Source: Novipirellula artificiosorum (GTDB taxonomy: Bacteria; Planctomycetota; Planctomycetia; Pirellulales; Pirellulaceae). From it: 64,000 bases of DNA. The stretch covers positions 1 through 64,000 of the forward strand of contig NZ_SJPV01000021.1 in assembly GCF_007860135.1 (NCBI RefSeq), given 5' to 3'. Position numbers and translations under genes: made by a program. The notes below the pieces were generated by a model, which was given only the letters and a program-made list of their open reading frames with translations, was not told the origin of the DNA and ran no database searches. Shown here in pieces: positions 27,199 to 35,144 of this stretch. Each line of letters opens with the position of its first letter. The first letter of the stretch is position 1.

Positions 27199-28455
27199 AT
27201 GCTTATTCCAATGCGGGCCGTCTTGGTCGTCTCGACCTTTCTGTTGTCTATGTTGCTGTACGTCGATCGCGTTTGTATTTCAGCCGCTAAGAAAGATGTG
27301 GCGGCTGACCTATCGCTCAGTGATATCCAAATGGGCTGGATCTTCTCCGCGTTCTCGCTGGGATATGCCTTGTTTCAGACTCCCAGCGGATGGATGGCCG
27401 ATCGATTTGGCCCTCGCCGCGTACTGGCCGCGATTGTTGCCATTTGGTCTGTGTTCACTGGGCTGACCTCGATGGCGTCATCATTTGTGTCCATGATTGT
27501 CGTGAGGTTTTTTTTCGGCGCAGGCGAGGCAGGCGCGTTTCCGGGGATTTCGCGGGCCGTGTACTCTTGGATCCCCATGCAAGAACGCGGCGTGGTGCAA
27601 GGCGTAAACTTCTCAGGTTCGCGGATCGGCGCAGCAATCGCGTTGCCTCTGATTACCTGGACCATCGCGGAAATGGGATGGCGTCCCACGTTTGTCTTAT
27701 TGATGTTCGTGGGTCTTATCTGGGCCGCGTTTTGGGTTCTTTGGTTTCGCGATGACCCCGTGGATGCCACTTGGCTCAGTTCATCGGAACGCGATTACAT
27801 TTTGGCTAATCGCCAACCGCAATCGGTTCAATCCAGCAAGCTCGGTCGAGCACATCTGTTTCAATCTCGCACGGTTTGGGCCCTGTGCGGACAATACTTT
27901 GCCTCCAACTTCATTTTCTTCTTCGGTTTGACTTGGTTCTTTCCACAGTTGATGAAACGCTATGGACTGAGCGGCCTTGATGCGAGCTTCTATGCAGCGG
28001 TGCCGATGATTTTCGGTGCCCTTGGAAATTGGACTGCGGGATGGTGGGTGGATCGTTTGTATGGAGCGAATCGGTGGCGGTCCTCTAGAAGGCTGCCTGC
28101 GATGACGGGATTCGGCTTAGCAACCATCGGCATTCTTGGCTGTGCGTATGCAACGACTGCATGGACCGCATCGATTTGGTTTAGTTTGTGCATCTTTGGC
28201 GCCGACATGACACTTTCGCCTTCCTGGAGTACCAGTGTCGATATCGGCAAATCAAGAGCGGGATTGGTCTCAGGTACGATGAACATGGCCGGCAATGTCG
28301 GAGCTTTTTTAACGGGTCTGGCTTTCCCGTACCTTTTGGAATGGTCCGGGTCACCGCTTCCGTTCTTCTATGTCGCTGCACTGCTCAACCTAGTGGCAGT
28401 CGGTCTTTGGCTGGTAATCGATCCGACCGTTGCCTTGGAGGAGTCCTCAGCATGA
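27199..28455 (+). CDS. MFS sugar-acid transporter
   Basis: 418 residues with about twelve hydrophobic segments. The loop 2-3 motif of the anion:cation symporter family is clear (GWMADRFGPRRVLAAI) and the second half carries WFFPQLMKRYGLSG and GWWVDRLYG. The early DRVCISAAKKDVAADL also fits the hexuronate/glucarate/tartrate group. It probably imports an acid sugar by proton or sodium symport. First gene of a four-gene operon: it overlaps the next gene by ATGA. ATG 27199 is preferred to an upstream TTG. Confidence 0.88.
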   Translation: MLIPMRAVLVVSTFLLSMLLYVDRVCISAAKKDVAADLSLSDIQMGWIFSAFSLGYALFQTPSGWMADRFGPRRVLAAIVAIWSVFTGLTSMASSFVSMIVVRFFFGAGEAGAFPGISRAVYSWIPMQERGVVQGVNFSGSRIGAAIALPLITWTIAEMGWRPTFVLLMFVGLIWAAFWVLWFRDDPVDATWLSSSERDYILANRQPQSVQSSKLGRAHLFQSRTVWALCGQYFASNFIFFFGLTWFFPQLMKRYGLSGLDASFYAAVPMIFGALGNWTAGWWVDRLYGANRWRSSRRLPAMTGFGLATIGILGCAYATTAWTASIWFSLCIFGADMTLSPSWSTSVDIGKSRAGLVSGTMNMAGNVGAFLTGLAFPYLLEWSGSPLPFFYVAALLNLVAVGLWLVIDPTVALEESSA

Positions 28456-30188
28456 CCCATACAATGAAAATGGAATTCGACGAGCATTCCAAGGTATACC
28501 GTGGCTTGCTGATCGGAGCGGGCTACTTCAGTCGCTTTCACCTTGATGCCTGGCAGCGTCTTGCCAACGCAGAAATTGTCGGCATCTGTGATTTTGATAT
28601 CGAGAAAGCTCATGCCGCAGCCAGCGCATACGGCATCCCTTCCGTTTTCGCTGACGTTGGCCAAGCACTGCAATGCGATGACCTGGACTTCGTAGATATT
28701 GCGACTCAGCCGCAAGGACGATTTGAGATTGTGCGACAGGTGGTTACTCGCGGACTGCCGATGATTTGTCAAAAGCCGATTGCAGATGATTTCGCGGGCG
28801 CGAGTCGACTGCTCGATTGGATCCAAACCCAACAGTCAGTCTTCATGGTCCATGAAAACTTTCGGTTTCAGCCTTGGTACCGCGAAATCAAACGAATGCT
28901 CGAGGCCAATGCAATTGGCGATCGGTTGCATACCATCACCATGCGCACTCGCATGGGAGATGGCTGGGGCGAGGATGCGTACCTCAACCGTCAACCCTAT
29001 TTTCGGACCATGCCCCGCATGTTGATGCACGAAACGGGCATTCATTTTGCCGATACCTTTCGCTATCTGGCGGGCGAAGTCAGCCAGTGTTCGGGAGATC
29101 TTCGTCGGCTCAACAGCGATATCCAAGGCGAGGACACTGGCGCGTTTATGCTCCGATTTGCCAGCGGTGCGGTCGGTGTTTGGGATGCGAGTCGCTACAA
29201 CGAATCGCTTTCGGAAGATCCACTTTATACCTTTGGTGAATTGTCCGTCGAAGCCAACGGCGGCAGTTTGTGGATGGACGGCCAAGGCAACATTACGATC
29301 AAGCCTTTGGGACAACCTGCTTACATGCATCCCTATGAGCGATCCCAGCTTGGTTTCGCAGGCGATTGCGTTTATGCGTGCCAAAAACATTTCTTGGATG
29401 TCTTGGCAGGCAATGCAGCATGCGAGACATCACCGTCGGAATACTTGAAATCTTTACGAGTCATCGAGTCCGTTTACGAATCAGCTCGCCACGATTGTTT
29501 TGTGCCGGTCGATGCCCTGAAGAGTACGAGTCGTCGGCCACAGCGAACGGTCATTGATCTGAGTTTGCCGGTGGACAACGACATGCGAGGCGTCGCGATC
29601 AAGCCTGCCAAGACGATCGAGAAAGAGGGTTGGAACGCGACCACGCTGGAACTCTATTCGCATGCCGGAACCCACATGGATGCACCAGTGCATTTCGTGC
29701 ACGGCGGAAAGACGCTCGATCAGCGAGATCTATCTGTTTGTTGTGGACCAGCTCGAATCGTAAATTTGGCGCCCGCGAGCCCTCGCCAATTGCATACGAT
29801 CGACGATATTACTCGAGCGATCGGTGAAGTTTACCCCGGCGATCGACTCTTGTTCCGGACGGATTGGTACAAACGATATGGGACGCCTGAGTATCGTGAC
29901 GAATTGCCTCGCGTGTCTATCGAGCTGGCACAGTGGTTGGTAAAGCAGCAAGTCGCGATGATCGGCGTCGAGCCACCTTCGGTCGCTGATGTCAATAACA
30001 TAACAGAGCTGACCAGCGTTCATCAAACATTGTTTCATGGAGGTGTGTTGATTGTCGAAGGACTGGCCAACCTTGATCGGCTCACTCAACCTGAAGTTGA
30101 GTTCATTGCACTTCCGCTGTGCATCATCGGAGGCGATGGTTGTCCCGTTCGAGCCATCGCGATCGAGGAAGATGAGGCGAACTTATGA
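28452..30188 (+). CDS. Gfo/Idh/MocA oxidoreductase-cyclase fusion
   Basis: 578 residues. Residues about 15-355 form a Gfo/Idh/MocA enzyme (LLIGAGYFSRFHLDAW, ICQKPIADD, MLMHETGIHFADTFRYL). Residues about 364-575 form a cyclase-family (kynurenine formamidase-like) metallohydrolase with the signature SHAGTHMDAPVHF, plus RTDWY and IGVEPPSV. Both domains look complete and meet at their natural ends, which supports a true fusion. A plausible scheme is oxidation of an acid sugar to a lactone followed by ring opening, but this is inference. Coupled by ATGA overlaps at both ends to the permease and the kinase. Confidence 0.87.
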   Translation: MTHTMKMEFDEHSKVYRGLLIGAGYFSRFHLDAWQRLANAEIVGICDFDIEKAHAAASAYGIPSVFADVGQALQCDDLDFVDIATQPQGRFEIVRQVVTRGLPMICQKPIADDFAGASRLLDWIQTQQSVFMVHENFRFQPWYREIKRMLEANAIGDRLHTITMRTRMGDGWGEDAYLNRQPYFRTMPRMLMHETGIHFADTFRYLAGEVSQCSGDLRRLNSDIQGEDTGAFMLRFASGAVGVWDASRYNESLSEDPLYTFGELSVEANGGSLWMDGQGNITIKPLGQPAYMHPYERSQLGFAGDCVYACQKHFLDVLAGNAACETSPSEYLKSLRVIESVYESARHDCFVPVDALKSTSRRPQRTVIDLSLPVDNDMRGVAIKPAKTIEKEGWNATTLELYSHAGTHMDAPVHFVHGGKTLDQRDLSVCCGPARIVNLAPASPRQLHTIDDITRAIGEVYPGDRLLFRTDWYKRYGTPEYRDELPRVSIELAQWLVKQQVAMIGVEPPSVADVNNITELTSVHQTLFHGGVLIVEGLANLDRLTQPEVEFIALPLCIIGGDGCPVRAIAIEEDEANL

Positions 30189-31198
30189 GCCAGCCTTTGT
30201 TGGGATGCATTGCGGATGATTACACTGGTGCCACGGATGTGGCGGGGATGTTGTCGCGAGCGGGACTGAACGTAATTCAGTGCTTTGGAATCCCTTCCCA
30301 GTCAGATGACTTGCGCGATGCCGATGCCATCGTGGTCGCGCTGAAGTCTCGTTCGATCGCTCCTGCCGAAGCAGTCAAGCTCTCGCTGGAGGCTTTGGCG
30401 TTTTTGCAGACTCTTGGCGCGGAACGGATCTTCTTCAAATACTGTTCGACGTTTGACTCAACGGCTCAAGGGAATATCGGCCCGGTAGCTGATGCACTGG
30501 CAAGCAAACTGGACGCCAAGCAAGTTTTGTTTTGTCCTGCGTTTCCCGAAAATGGGCGAACGGTTTACTGCGGCCATTTGTTTGTTCACGGTGTCCCTTT
30601 GCATGAAAGCGGCATGCAACATCATCCGTTGACACCGATGACCGATAGCAATTTGGTAAGGGTATTGCAGGCACAATCACAGCGAAAGGTAGCCACACTA
30701 TCGCTTCAAGAAACGTTGCCGAATCCTGACGCACCGGCGCACTTCATGGTCGATGCGATCACCAATGTCGACTTGCAGCGGGTGGCTCAGTTGGCCACCC
30801 ACCACCGATTGTTGACAGGCGGCTCGGCAGTCGCCTCTCTTTGGGCAAAGACATTGTTAGGGCGCCGCTTAGAGAAACCCGATCCGAGAACCCCATCAAG
30901 GCCCGTCTCGAGTCATCAACACGATCGTTGCATCGTGCTGGCTGGCAGTTGCTCGGAAGCAACCCGAAATCAGATTGCGGAATTTGAGAAGTCTTATCCT
31001 GTATTGCATCTCGATTTGGCTTCGTTCGCAAGCGTCGAAGCGGTCGTTGCGGCCGCTGTCCTCTACGAAACCTATGTAGACGCTCCAGCGTTTGACATCC
31101 ACCGCGAAACGACTCACTTTGCAGAGTTCAATGAAACGGTAACCCCTTGGGTGCAATCGAAAGAAGTTCGGCGACTGACACTGTTGGAAGGAGTTTGA
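30185..31198 (+). CDS. OtnK-like four-carbon acid sugar kinase, C-terminus replaced
   Basis: 337 residues. The N-terminal domain is a DUF1537/OtnK kinase: LLGCIADDYTGATDVAGML, KYCSTFDSTAQGNIGPV, VLFCPAFPENGR, LLTGGSAVA. The C-terminal nucleotide domain starts (CIVLAGSCSEATRNQI) but then loses the family's GGETSG and SGNFG motifs. From about 31055 the frame continues with VLYETYVDAPAFDIHRET and PWVQSKEVRRL, which resemble the C-terminal half of an antibiotic-biosynthesis-monooxygenase domain. This looks like an in-frame deletion joining two operon genes. Kinase activity is unlikely. Confidence 0.8.
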   Translation: MSQPLLGCIADDYTGATDVAGMLSRAGLNVIQCFGIPSQSDDLRDADAIVVALKSRSIAPAEAVKLSLEALAFLQTLGAERIFFKYCSTFDSTAQGNIGPVADALASKLDAKQVLFCPAFPENGRTVYCGHLFVHGVPLHESGMQHHPLTPMTDSNLVRVLQAQSQRKVATLSLQETLPNPDAPAHFMVDAITNVDLQRVAQLATHHRLLTGGSAVASLWAKTLLGRRLEKPDPRTPSRPVSSHQHDRCIVLAGSCSEATRNQIAEFEKSYPVLHLDLASFASVEAVVAAAVLYETYVDAPAFDIHRETTHFAEFNETVTPWVQSKEVRRLTLLEGV

Positions 31199-31199
31199 A

Positions 31200-32303
31200 A
31201 TGAATCGTTATCGAATCGCTGGTCTTCCGGGCGACGGAATCGGACCGGAGTGTTTTGAAGCCGCACTTTTGGTGATGCGAGCCGTCGAAAAACAACACGA
31301 CTTGAAGTTAGACATCGAAGCTTTCTCGGCGGGTGCCGAGCACTTTCGCAGTCACGGCGAAGCTTTGCCCAAACATGTTTTAGATGAGTGCTTGAAAGCC
31401 GACGCAGTGCTATTGGCTGCGATTGGCTTGCCCGATGTGCGTCGACCCGATGGCACCGAAGTGCAACCCGAAATGATGATGGGTTTGCGTCGAGCATTGG
31501 GACTGTATGCTGCCGTGCGACCAGTGAAACTTTATCCAGGAGTGAATAGCCCACTCAACACGGCGACGCACGGAATCGACATGGTCATTCTGCGCGAAAA
31601 TTTGGAAGGGTTGTTTGCATCGTTTGATGGAGGCTGCATCCTGAACGATACCGTCGCCAGCGACACCCTAATGATCACTCGCGAGGGGACTCAGCGCGTG
31701 GTGGACTTTGCTTTTCGACTGGCTCAATCTCGCCAGGGACGACCCAGCGATGGTAAGCGAAAGGTGACGTGCGTCGACAAAGCCAACGTGTTTCGAAGCT
31801 TTGCGTTCTTCCGCAAAGTGTTCTTCGAAGTGGCCGAGTGTCATCCCGACATTGAAGCCGATGCCGTATATGTAGACGCGATGAGTTTGTTCATGGTCAC
31901 GTCGCCCAGCCAATGGGACGTGCTTGTCATGGAAAACCAATTTGGTGACATCTTGTCCGATTTGGGCGCCGGCATCGTCGGCGGTCTCGGTCTAGCGCCG
32001 TCGGCCGAGATGGGTGACAAACATGCTCTGTTTCAACCGTCTCACGGTTCGGCACCTCAACTTGCCGGCAAGAACGTTGCCAACCCGCTGGCAACGATCC
32101 TTTCCGCTGGCATGATGCTGCGATACTTAGGCGATCGGCATTCGGATCCCAAAGCAGACGCTGCTGGAAAGGCGATCGAATCTGCGGTGATGAGATTGCT
32201 TGCCGAGCAAAAACATCGCACGGCAGATTTGGGAGGAACATCGTCAACTTCCCAAGTTGCACAGGCAGTGGTGGATCAACTGGCGCATGGGAATGCGTCG
32301 TGA
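31200..32303 (+). CDS. Isopropylmalate/tartrate dehydrogenase-family enzyme
   Basis: 367 residues. A metal- and NAD-dependent beta-decarboxylating dehydrogenase: GLPGDGIGPECFEAAL, the substrate Arg loop (VILRENLEGLF), Lys in DKANVFRS, the metal Asp in VENQFGDILSDLGAG, and the nucleotide-binding HGSAPQLAGKN. Its closest functional kin by motif are D-malate/tartrate dehydrogenases of acid-sugar pathways, not leucine biosynthesis, given the operon. Starts one base after the kinase stop. It would supply the oxidative decarboxylation step after the fusion enzyme. Confidence 0.87.
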   Translation: MNRYRIAGLPGDGIGPECFEAALLVMRAVEKQHDLKLDIEAFSAGAEHFRSHGEALPKHVLDECLKADAVLLAAIGLPDVRRPDGTEVQPEMMMGLRRALGLYAAVRPVKLYPGVNSPLNTATHGIDMVILRENLEGLFASFDGGCILNDTVASDTLMITREGTQRVVDFAFRLAQSRQGRPSDGKRKVTCVDKANVFRSFAFFRKVFFEVAECHPDIEADAVYVDAMSLFMVTSPSQWDVLVMENQFGDILSDLGAGIVGGLGLAPSAEMGDKHALFQPSHGSAPQLAGKNVANPLATILSAGMMLRYLGDRHSDPKADAAGKAIESAVMRLLAEQKHRTADLGGTSSTSQVAQAVVDQLAHGNAS

Positions 32304-32424
32304 CCACACATTGATGAACCCAAAGGCGATTGAGCAATCAATCGTAGCAAAGACCTCAACGCGTTCATCGCATGCTTGATGAACTTCACATCACTGACTT
32401 TTTCCAATTTTTGAGATCACTACC

Positions 32425-35088
32425 ATGAAACGATTTGCAACCACTTTGATCGCCTTAGCGGCGATGGTGATGGGAACGAAGACTTATTCCGATGAATTCA
32501 CATCACCGATTGCGACTGCCGACCTGGTTTTCGAAGAGGTGGATGGCGTCGTTGCCGTCGAGGCTGAACACTTTTACGAGCAAAAGGTCACCGACAAGCG
32601 AGCTTGGTACATCACGTCTTCAAAGAAAGCGCCCGATCTGAAACCCGACGCGGATGATTCGCACGCCGCCGGCGCGAGTGGCGGTGCTTACGTGGAGACT
32701 CTGCCTGACACTCGGAAGAACCATGGAGAGAAGCTGATTTCGGGCGAGAACTTTACGGACAAGGCCGGGCTGCTAGCGATCCTCAGTTACAAGGTTCACA
32801 TCAAGAATCCGGGTCGTTACTACGTTTGGGTTCGTTCGTATTCAACAGGTTCGGAAGACAATGGCGTGCATGTTGGGCTCGACGGCCAGTGGCCTGAATC
32901 GGGCAAGCGCTGGCAAACCGTCAAAAAGAACAATTGGGAGTGGGAATGCAAGCAGCGGACGCCTCAAGTCCACACCGGCGTGCCCATGCAATTGTTCCTA
33001 GACATTGATACAGCAGGTGAACACGAAATCTTGTTTTCGATGCGCGAAGATGGTTTTGAAATGGACAAGTTTGTGTTGGCAAGCGACAAAAACTTCAAGC
33101 CTGAAGGTCAAGGTCCCCAACTCAAAGTGAAATCCGGCAAGTTGCCCGACGCCTTCCCGGAAGTGGCTCAAGAGACTGCTGCCAAGAAAGAGAGCTTCGT
33201 TTTGGGAGCCCCACTTACCCTGCCACGCCAGAGCGATGGCAATGGCGAAGTATCGATCAGCGGCGAGCTCAAGCAATGGCATAAGGTAACGCTTACTCTA
33301 GACGGTCCGTTCGCTAATGAACGCGACGCACAGCCCAACGCGTTCACGGACCTCGCCTTCAATGTCACTTTTACACACCAGTCTGGTTCGCCGAGTTACA
33401 CGGTTCCGGGTTACTTTGCCGCCGACGGAGACGCAGGAAACAGCGGGGCCGATTCGGGTACCAAGTGGCGAGCCCATCTCTCGCCCGATAAGACGGGAAC
33501 TTGGAAGTATGCGGTCTCGTTTATGCAAGGCAAGAATGCCGCACTGGATGGCAGCGGTGAAGCCTTAAAAGCGTTTGACGGAGCTAACGGCAGCTTCGAT
33601 GTATCCGAGTCGGATAAGTCCGGTCGCGATTTTCGTAGCGAAGGAAGACTTCAATACGTTGGCAAGCACCATCTGCAATTCGCTGGATCGAAGCGGTACT
33701 TTTTAAAGGCTGGGCCCGATTCGCCGGAGACGTTATTGGCTTATGTCGATTTCGACAATCATCCCACTGATCAACGAAAAAAGGTACCGCTGAAGACTTT
33801 CAAACCACACCTGGCGGATTGGAAGTCGGGGGATCCGTCTTGGGGAGCTGGCAAGGGCAAGGGACTCATTGGCTCGCTGAATTATCTCGCCGACAAGGGC
33901 GTCAATGCCTTCTCGTTTCTCACCTACAACGCATCGGGGGATGGAGATAACGTGTGGCCCTTTATTCAGCGCGATGCCAAAATGCACTACGATTGCTCGA
34001 AGCTCGATCAATGGGCTGTAGTGCTGGATCACGCGACCAACCTGGGTTTGCACCTCCATTTCAAACTTCAAGAAAATGAAATGGACGACAACCGACTCGG
34101 ACCGGAACGAAAGGAACGCAGCGTTCCCGAATCGCTTGACGGCGGAAAGCTGGGGCCCGAACGCAAGTTGTATTGCCGTGAAATGATCGCCCGGTTTAGC
34201 CATGAACTGGCACTGAACTGGAACATCGGCGAAGAGAACACTCAAAGCAGCGAAGAGATTCGTGACATGGTTCAGTACCTGAATGACACGGATCCCTACA
34301 AACACAACATCGTCATTCATACGTTCCCGCCACAGCAAGAGAAAGTGTACAATCCGCTTTTGGGAAACAAGTCACAACTAACGGGCGTCTCGTTGCAGAA
34401 TTCATGGAATAGGGTTCACCAGCAAACGTTGCATTGGCTACGAGCTTCGAAATCGGCCGATCGTCCTTGGGTGGTTGCAAACGACGAGCAAAATCCGGCC
34501 GGGCTAGGTGTGCCTGCCGACCCTGGTTACAAAGGTCATGACGGCGTTGCTCAGGAAGAAAACACCAAGGGCTCGAAAGCGGAAGGCAACTTCAAGTCCA
34601 AGCCGTATAACCTTCACGACATTCGAAAGCTCACGCTGTGGGGCAATCTGATGGCCGGTGGCGCGGGCGTTGAATACTACTTTGGTTATTCGTTGCCAGA
34701 AAACGATCTCAAGCTGGAAGACTTTCGCAGTCGCGACAAGAGCTGGGATTACTGTCGTATTGCTCTTCAGTTCTTCTCTGAAAACAAAATTCCTATTGCC
34801 GAAATGGTCAGTAGCAATTCGCTCATTGGTAACGATGACGATGACAACTCCAAGTATTGCTTGGCAAAATCCGGAGAGCTCTACCTGGTCTATTTGCCCG
34901 GTGGTGGCACGACCGAGTTGAACCTAGCCGATGCCAACGGTTCATTTCGAGTCGACTGGTACAATCCGCGTGAAGGCGGACCACTCGTCGGTGGCAGTGT
35001 CACCAAGGTAAATGGCGGAAGTAAGGTATCGCTCGGAGCGCCACCCGCGGACGCCGATCAAGACTGGCTTGTCATGATTCGGCGTTGA
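32425..35088 (+). CDS. Secreted DUF5060 glycoside hydrolase-like protein
   Basis: 887 residues. Signal peptide, a carbohydrate-binding-like beta-sandwich (about 35-215; YYVWVRSYSTGSEDNGVHVGLDG), a DUF5060 domain (about 280-400; KQWHKVTLTLDGPF), a TIM-barrel region (about 425-780; KRYFLKAGPDSPETLLAY, GVNAFSFLTYN, LNWNIGEENTQ, PWVVANDEQNP), and a C-terminal collagen-binding-like domain (about 830-885; FRVDWYNPREGGPL). Glu residues in WNIGEEN and NDEQNP are candidate catalytic residues. Probably cleaves an external polysaccharide; substrate unknown. The next gene starts 56 bases later. Confidence 0.78.
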   Translation: MKRFATTLIALAAMVMGTKTYSDEFTSPIATADLVFEEVDGVVAVEAEHFYEQKVTDKRAWYITSSKKAPDLKPDADDSHAAGASGGAYVETLPDTRKNHGEKLISGENFTDKAGLLAILSYKVHIKNPGRYYVWVRSYSTGSEDNGVHVGLDGQWPESGKRWQTVKKNNWEWECKQRTPQVHTGVPMQLFLDIDTAGEHEILFSMREDGFEMDKFVLASDKNFKPEGQGPQLKVKSGKLPDAFPEVAQETAAKKESFVLGAPLTLPRQSDGNGEVSISGELKQWHKVTLTLDGPFANERDAQPNAFTDLAFNVTFTHQSGSPSYTVPGYFAADGDAGNSGADSGTKWRAHLSPDKTGTWKYAVSFMQGKNAALDGSGEALKAFDGANGSFDVSESDKSGRDFRSEGRLQYVGKHHLQFAGSKRYFLKAGPDSPETLLAYVDFDNHPTDQRKKVPLKTFKPHLADWKSGDPSWGAGKGKGLIGSLNYLADKGVNAFSFLTYNASGDGDNVWPFIQRDAKMHYDCSKLDQWAVVLDHATNLGLHLHFKLQENEMDDNRLGPERKERSVPESLDGGKLGPERKLYCREMIARFSHELALNWNIGEENTQSSEEIRDMVQYLNDTDPYKHNIVIHTFPPQQEKVYNPLLGNKSQLTGVSLQNSWNRVHQQTLHWLRASKSADRPWVVANDEQNPAGLGVPADPGYKGHDGVAQEENTKGSKAEGNFKSKPYNLHDIRKLTLWGNLMAGGAGVEYYFGYSLPENDLKLEDFRSRDKSWDYCRIALQFFSENKIPIAEMVSSNSLIGNDDDDNSKYCLAKSGELYLVYLPGGGTTELNLADANGSFRVDWYNPREGGPLVGGSVTKVNGGSKVSLGAPPADADQDWLVMIRR

Positions 35089-35144
35089 GCGCGAATCGTC
35101 AACCAAGCAATCACCGTCGAACCCACGCTAACCAGACAAAACCA

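Noticed and set aside
28188-28451. 88 extra codons before the Gfo/Idh-cyclase fusion
   Set aside because: They lie inside the MFS gene in another frame; the ATGA overlap at 28452 is the natural start.
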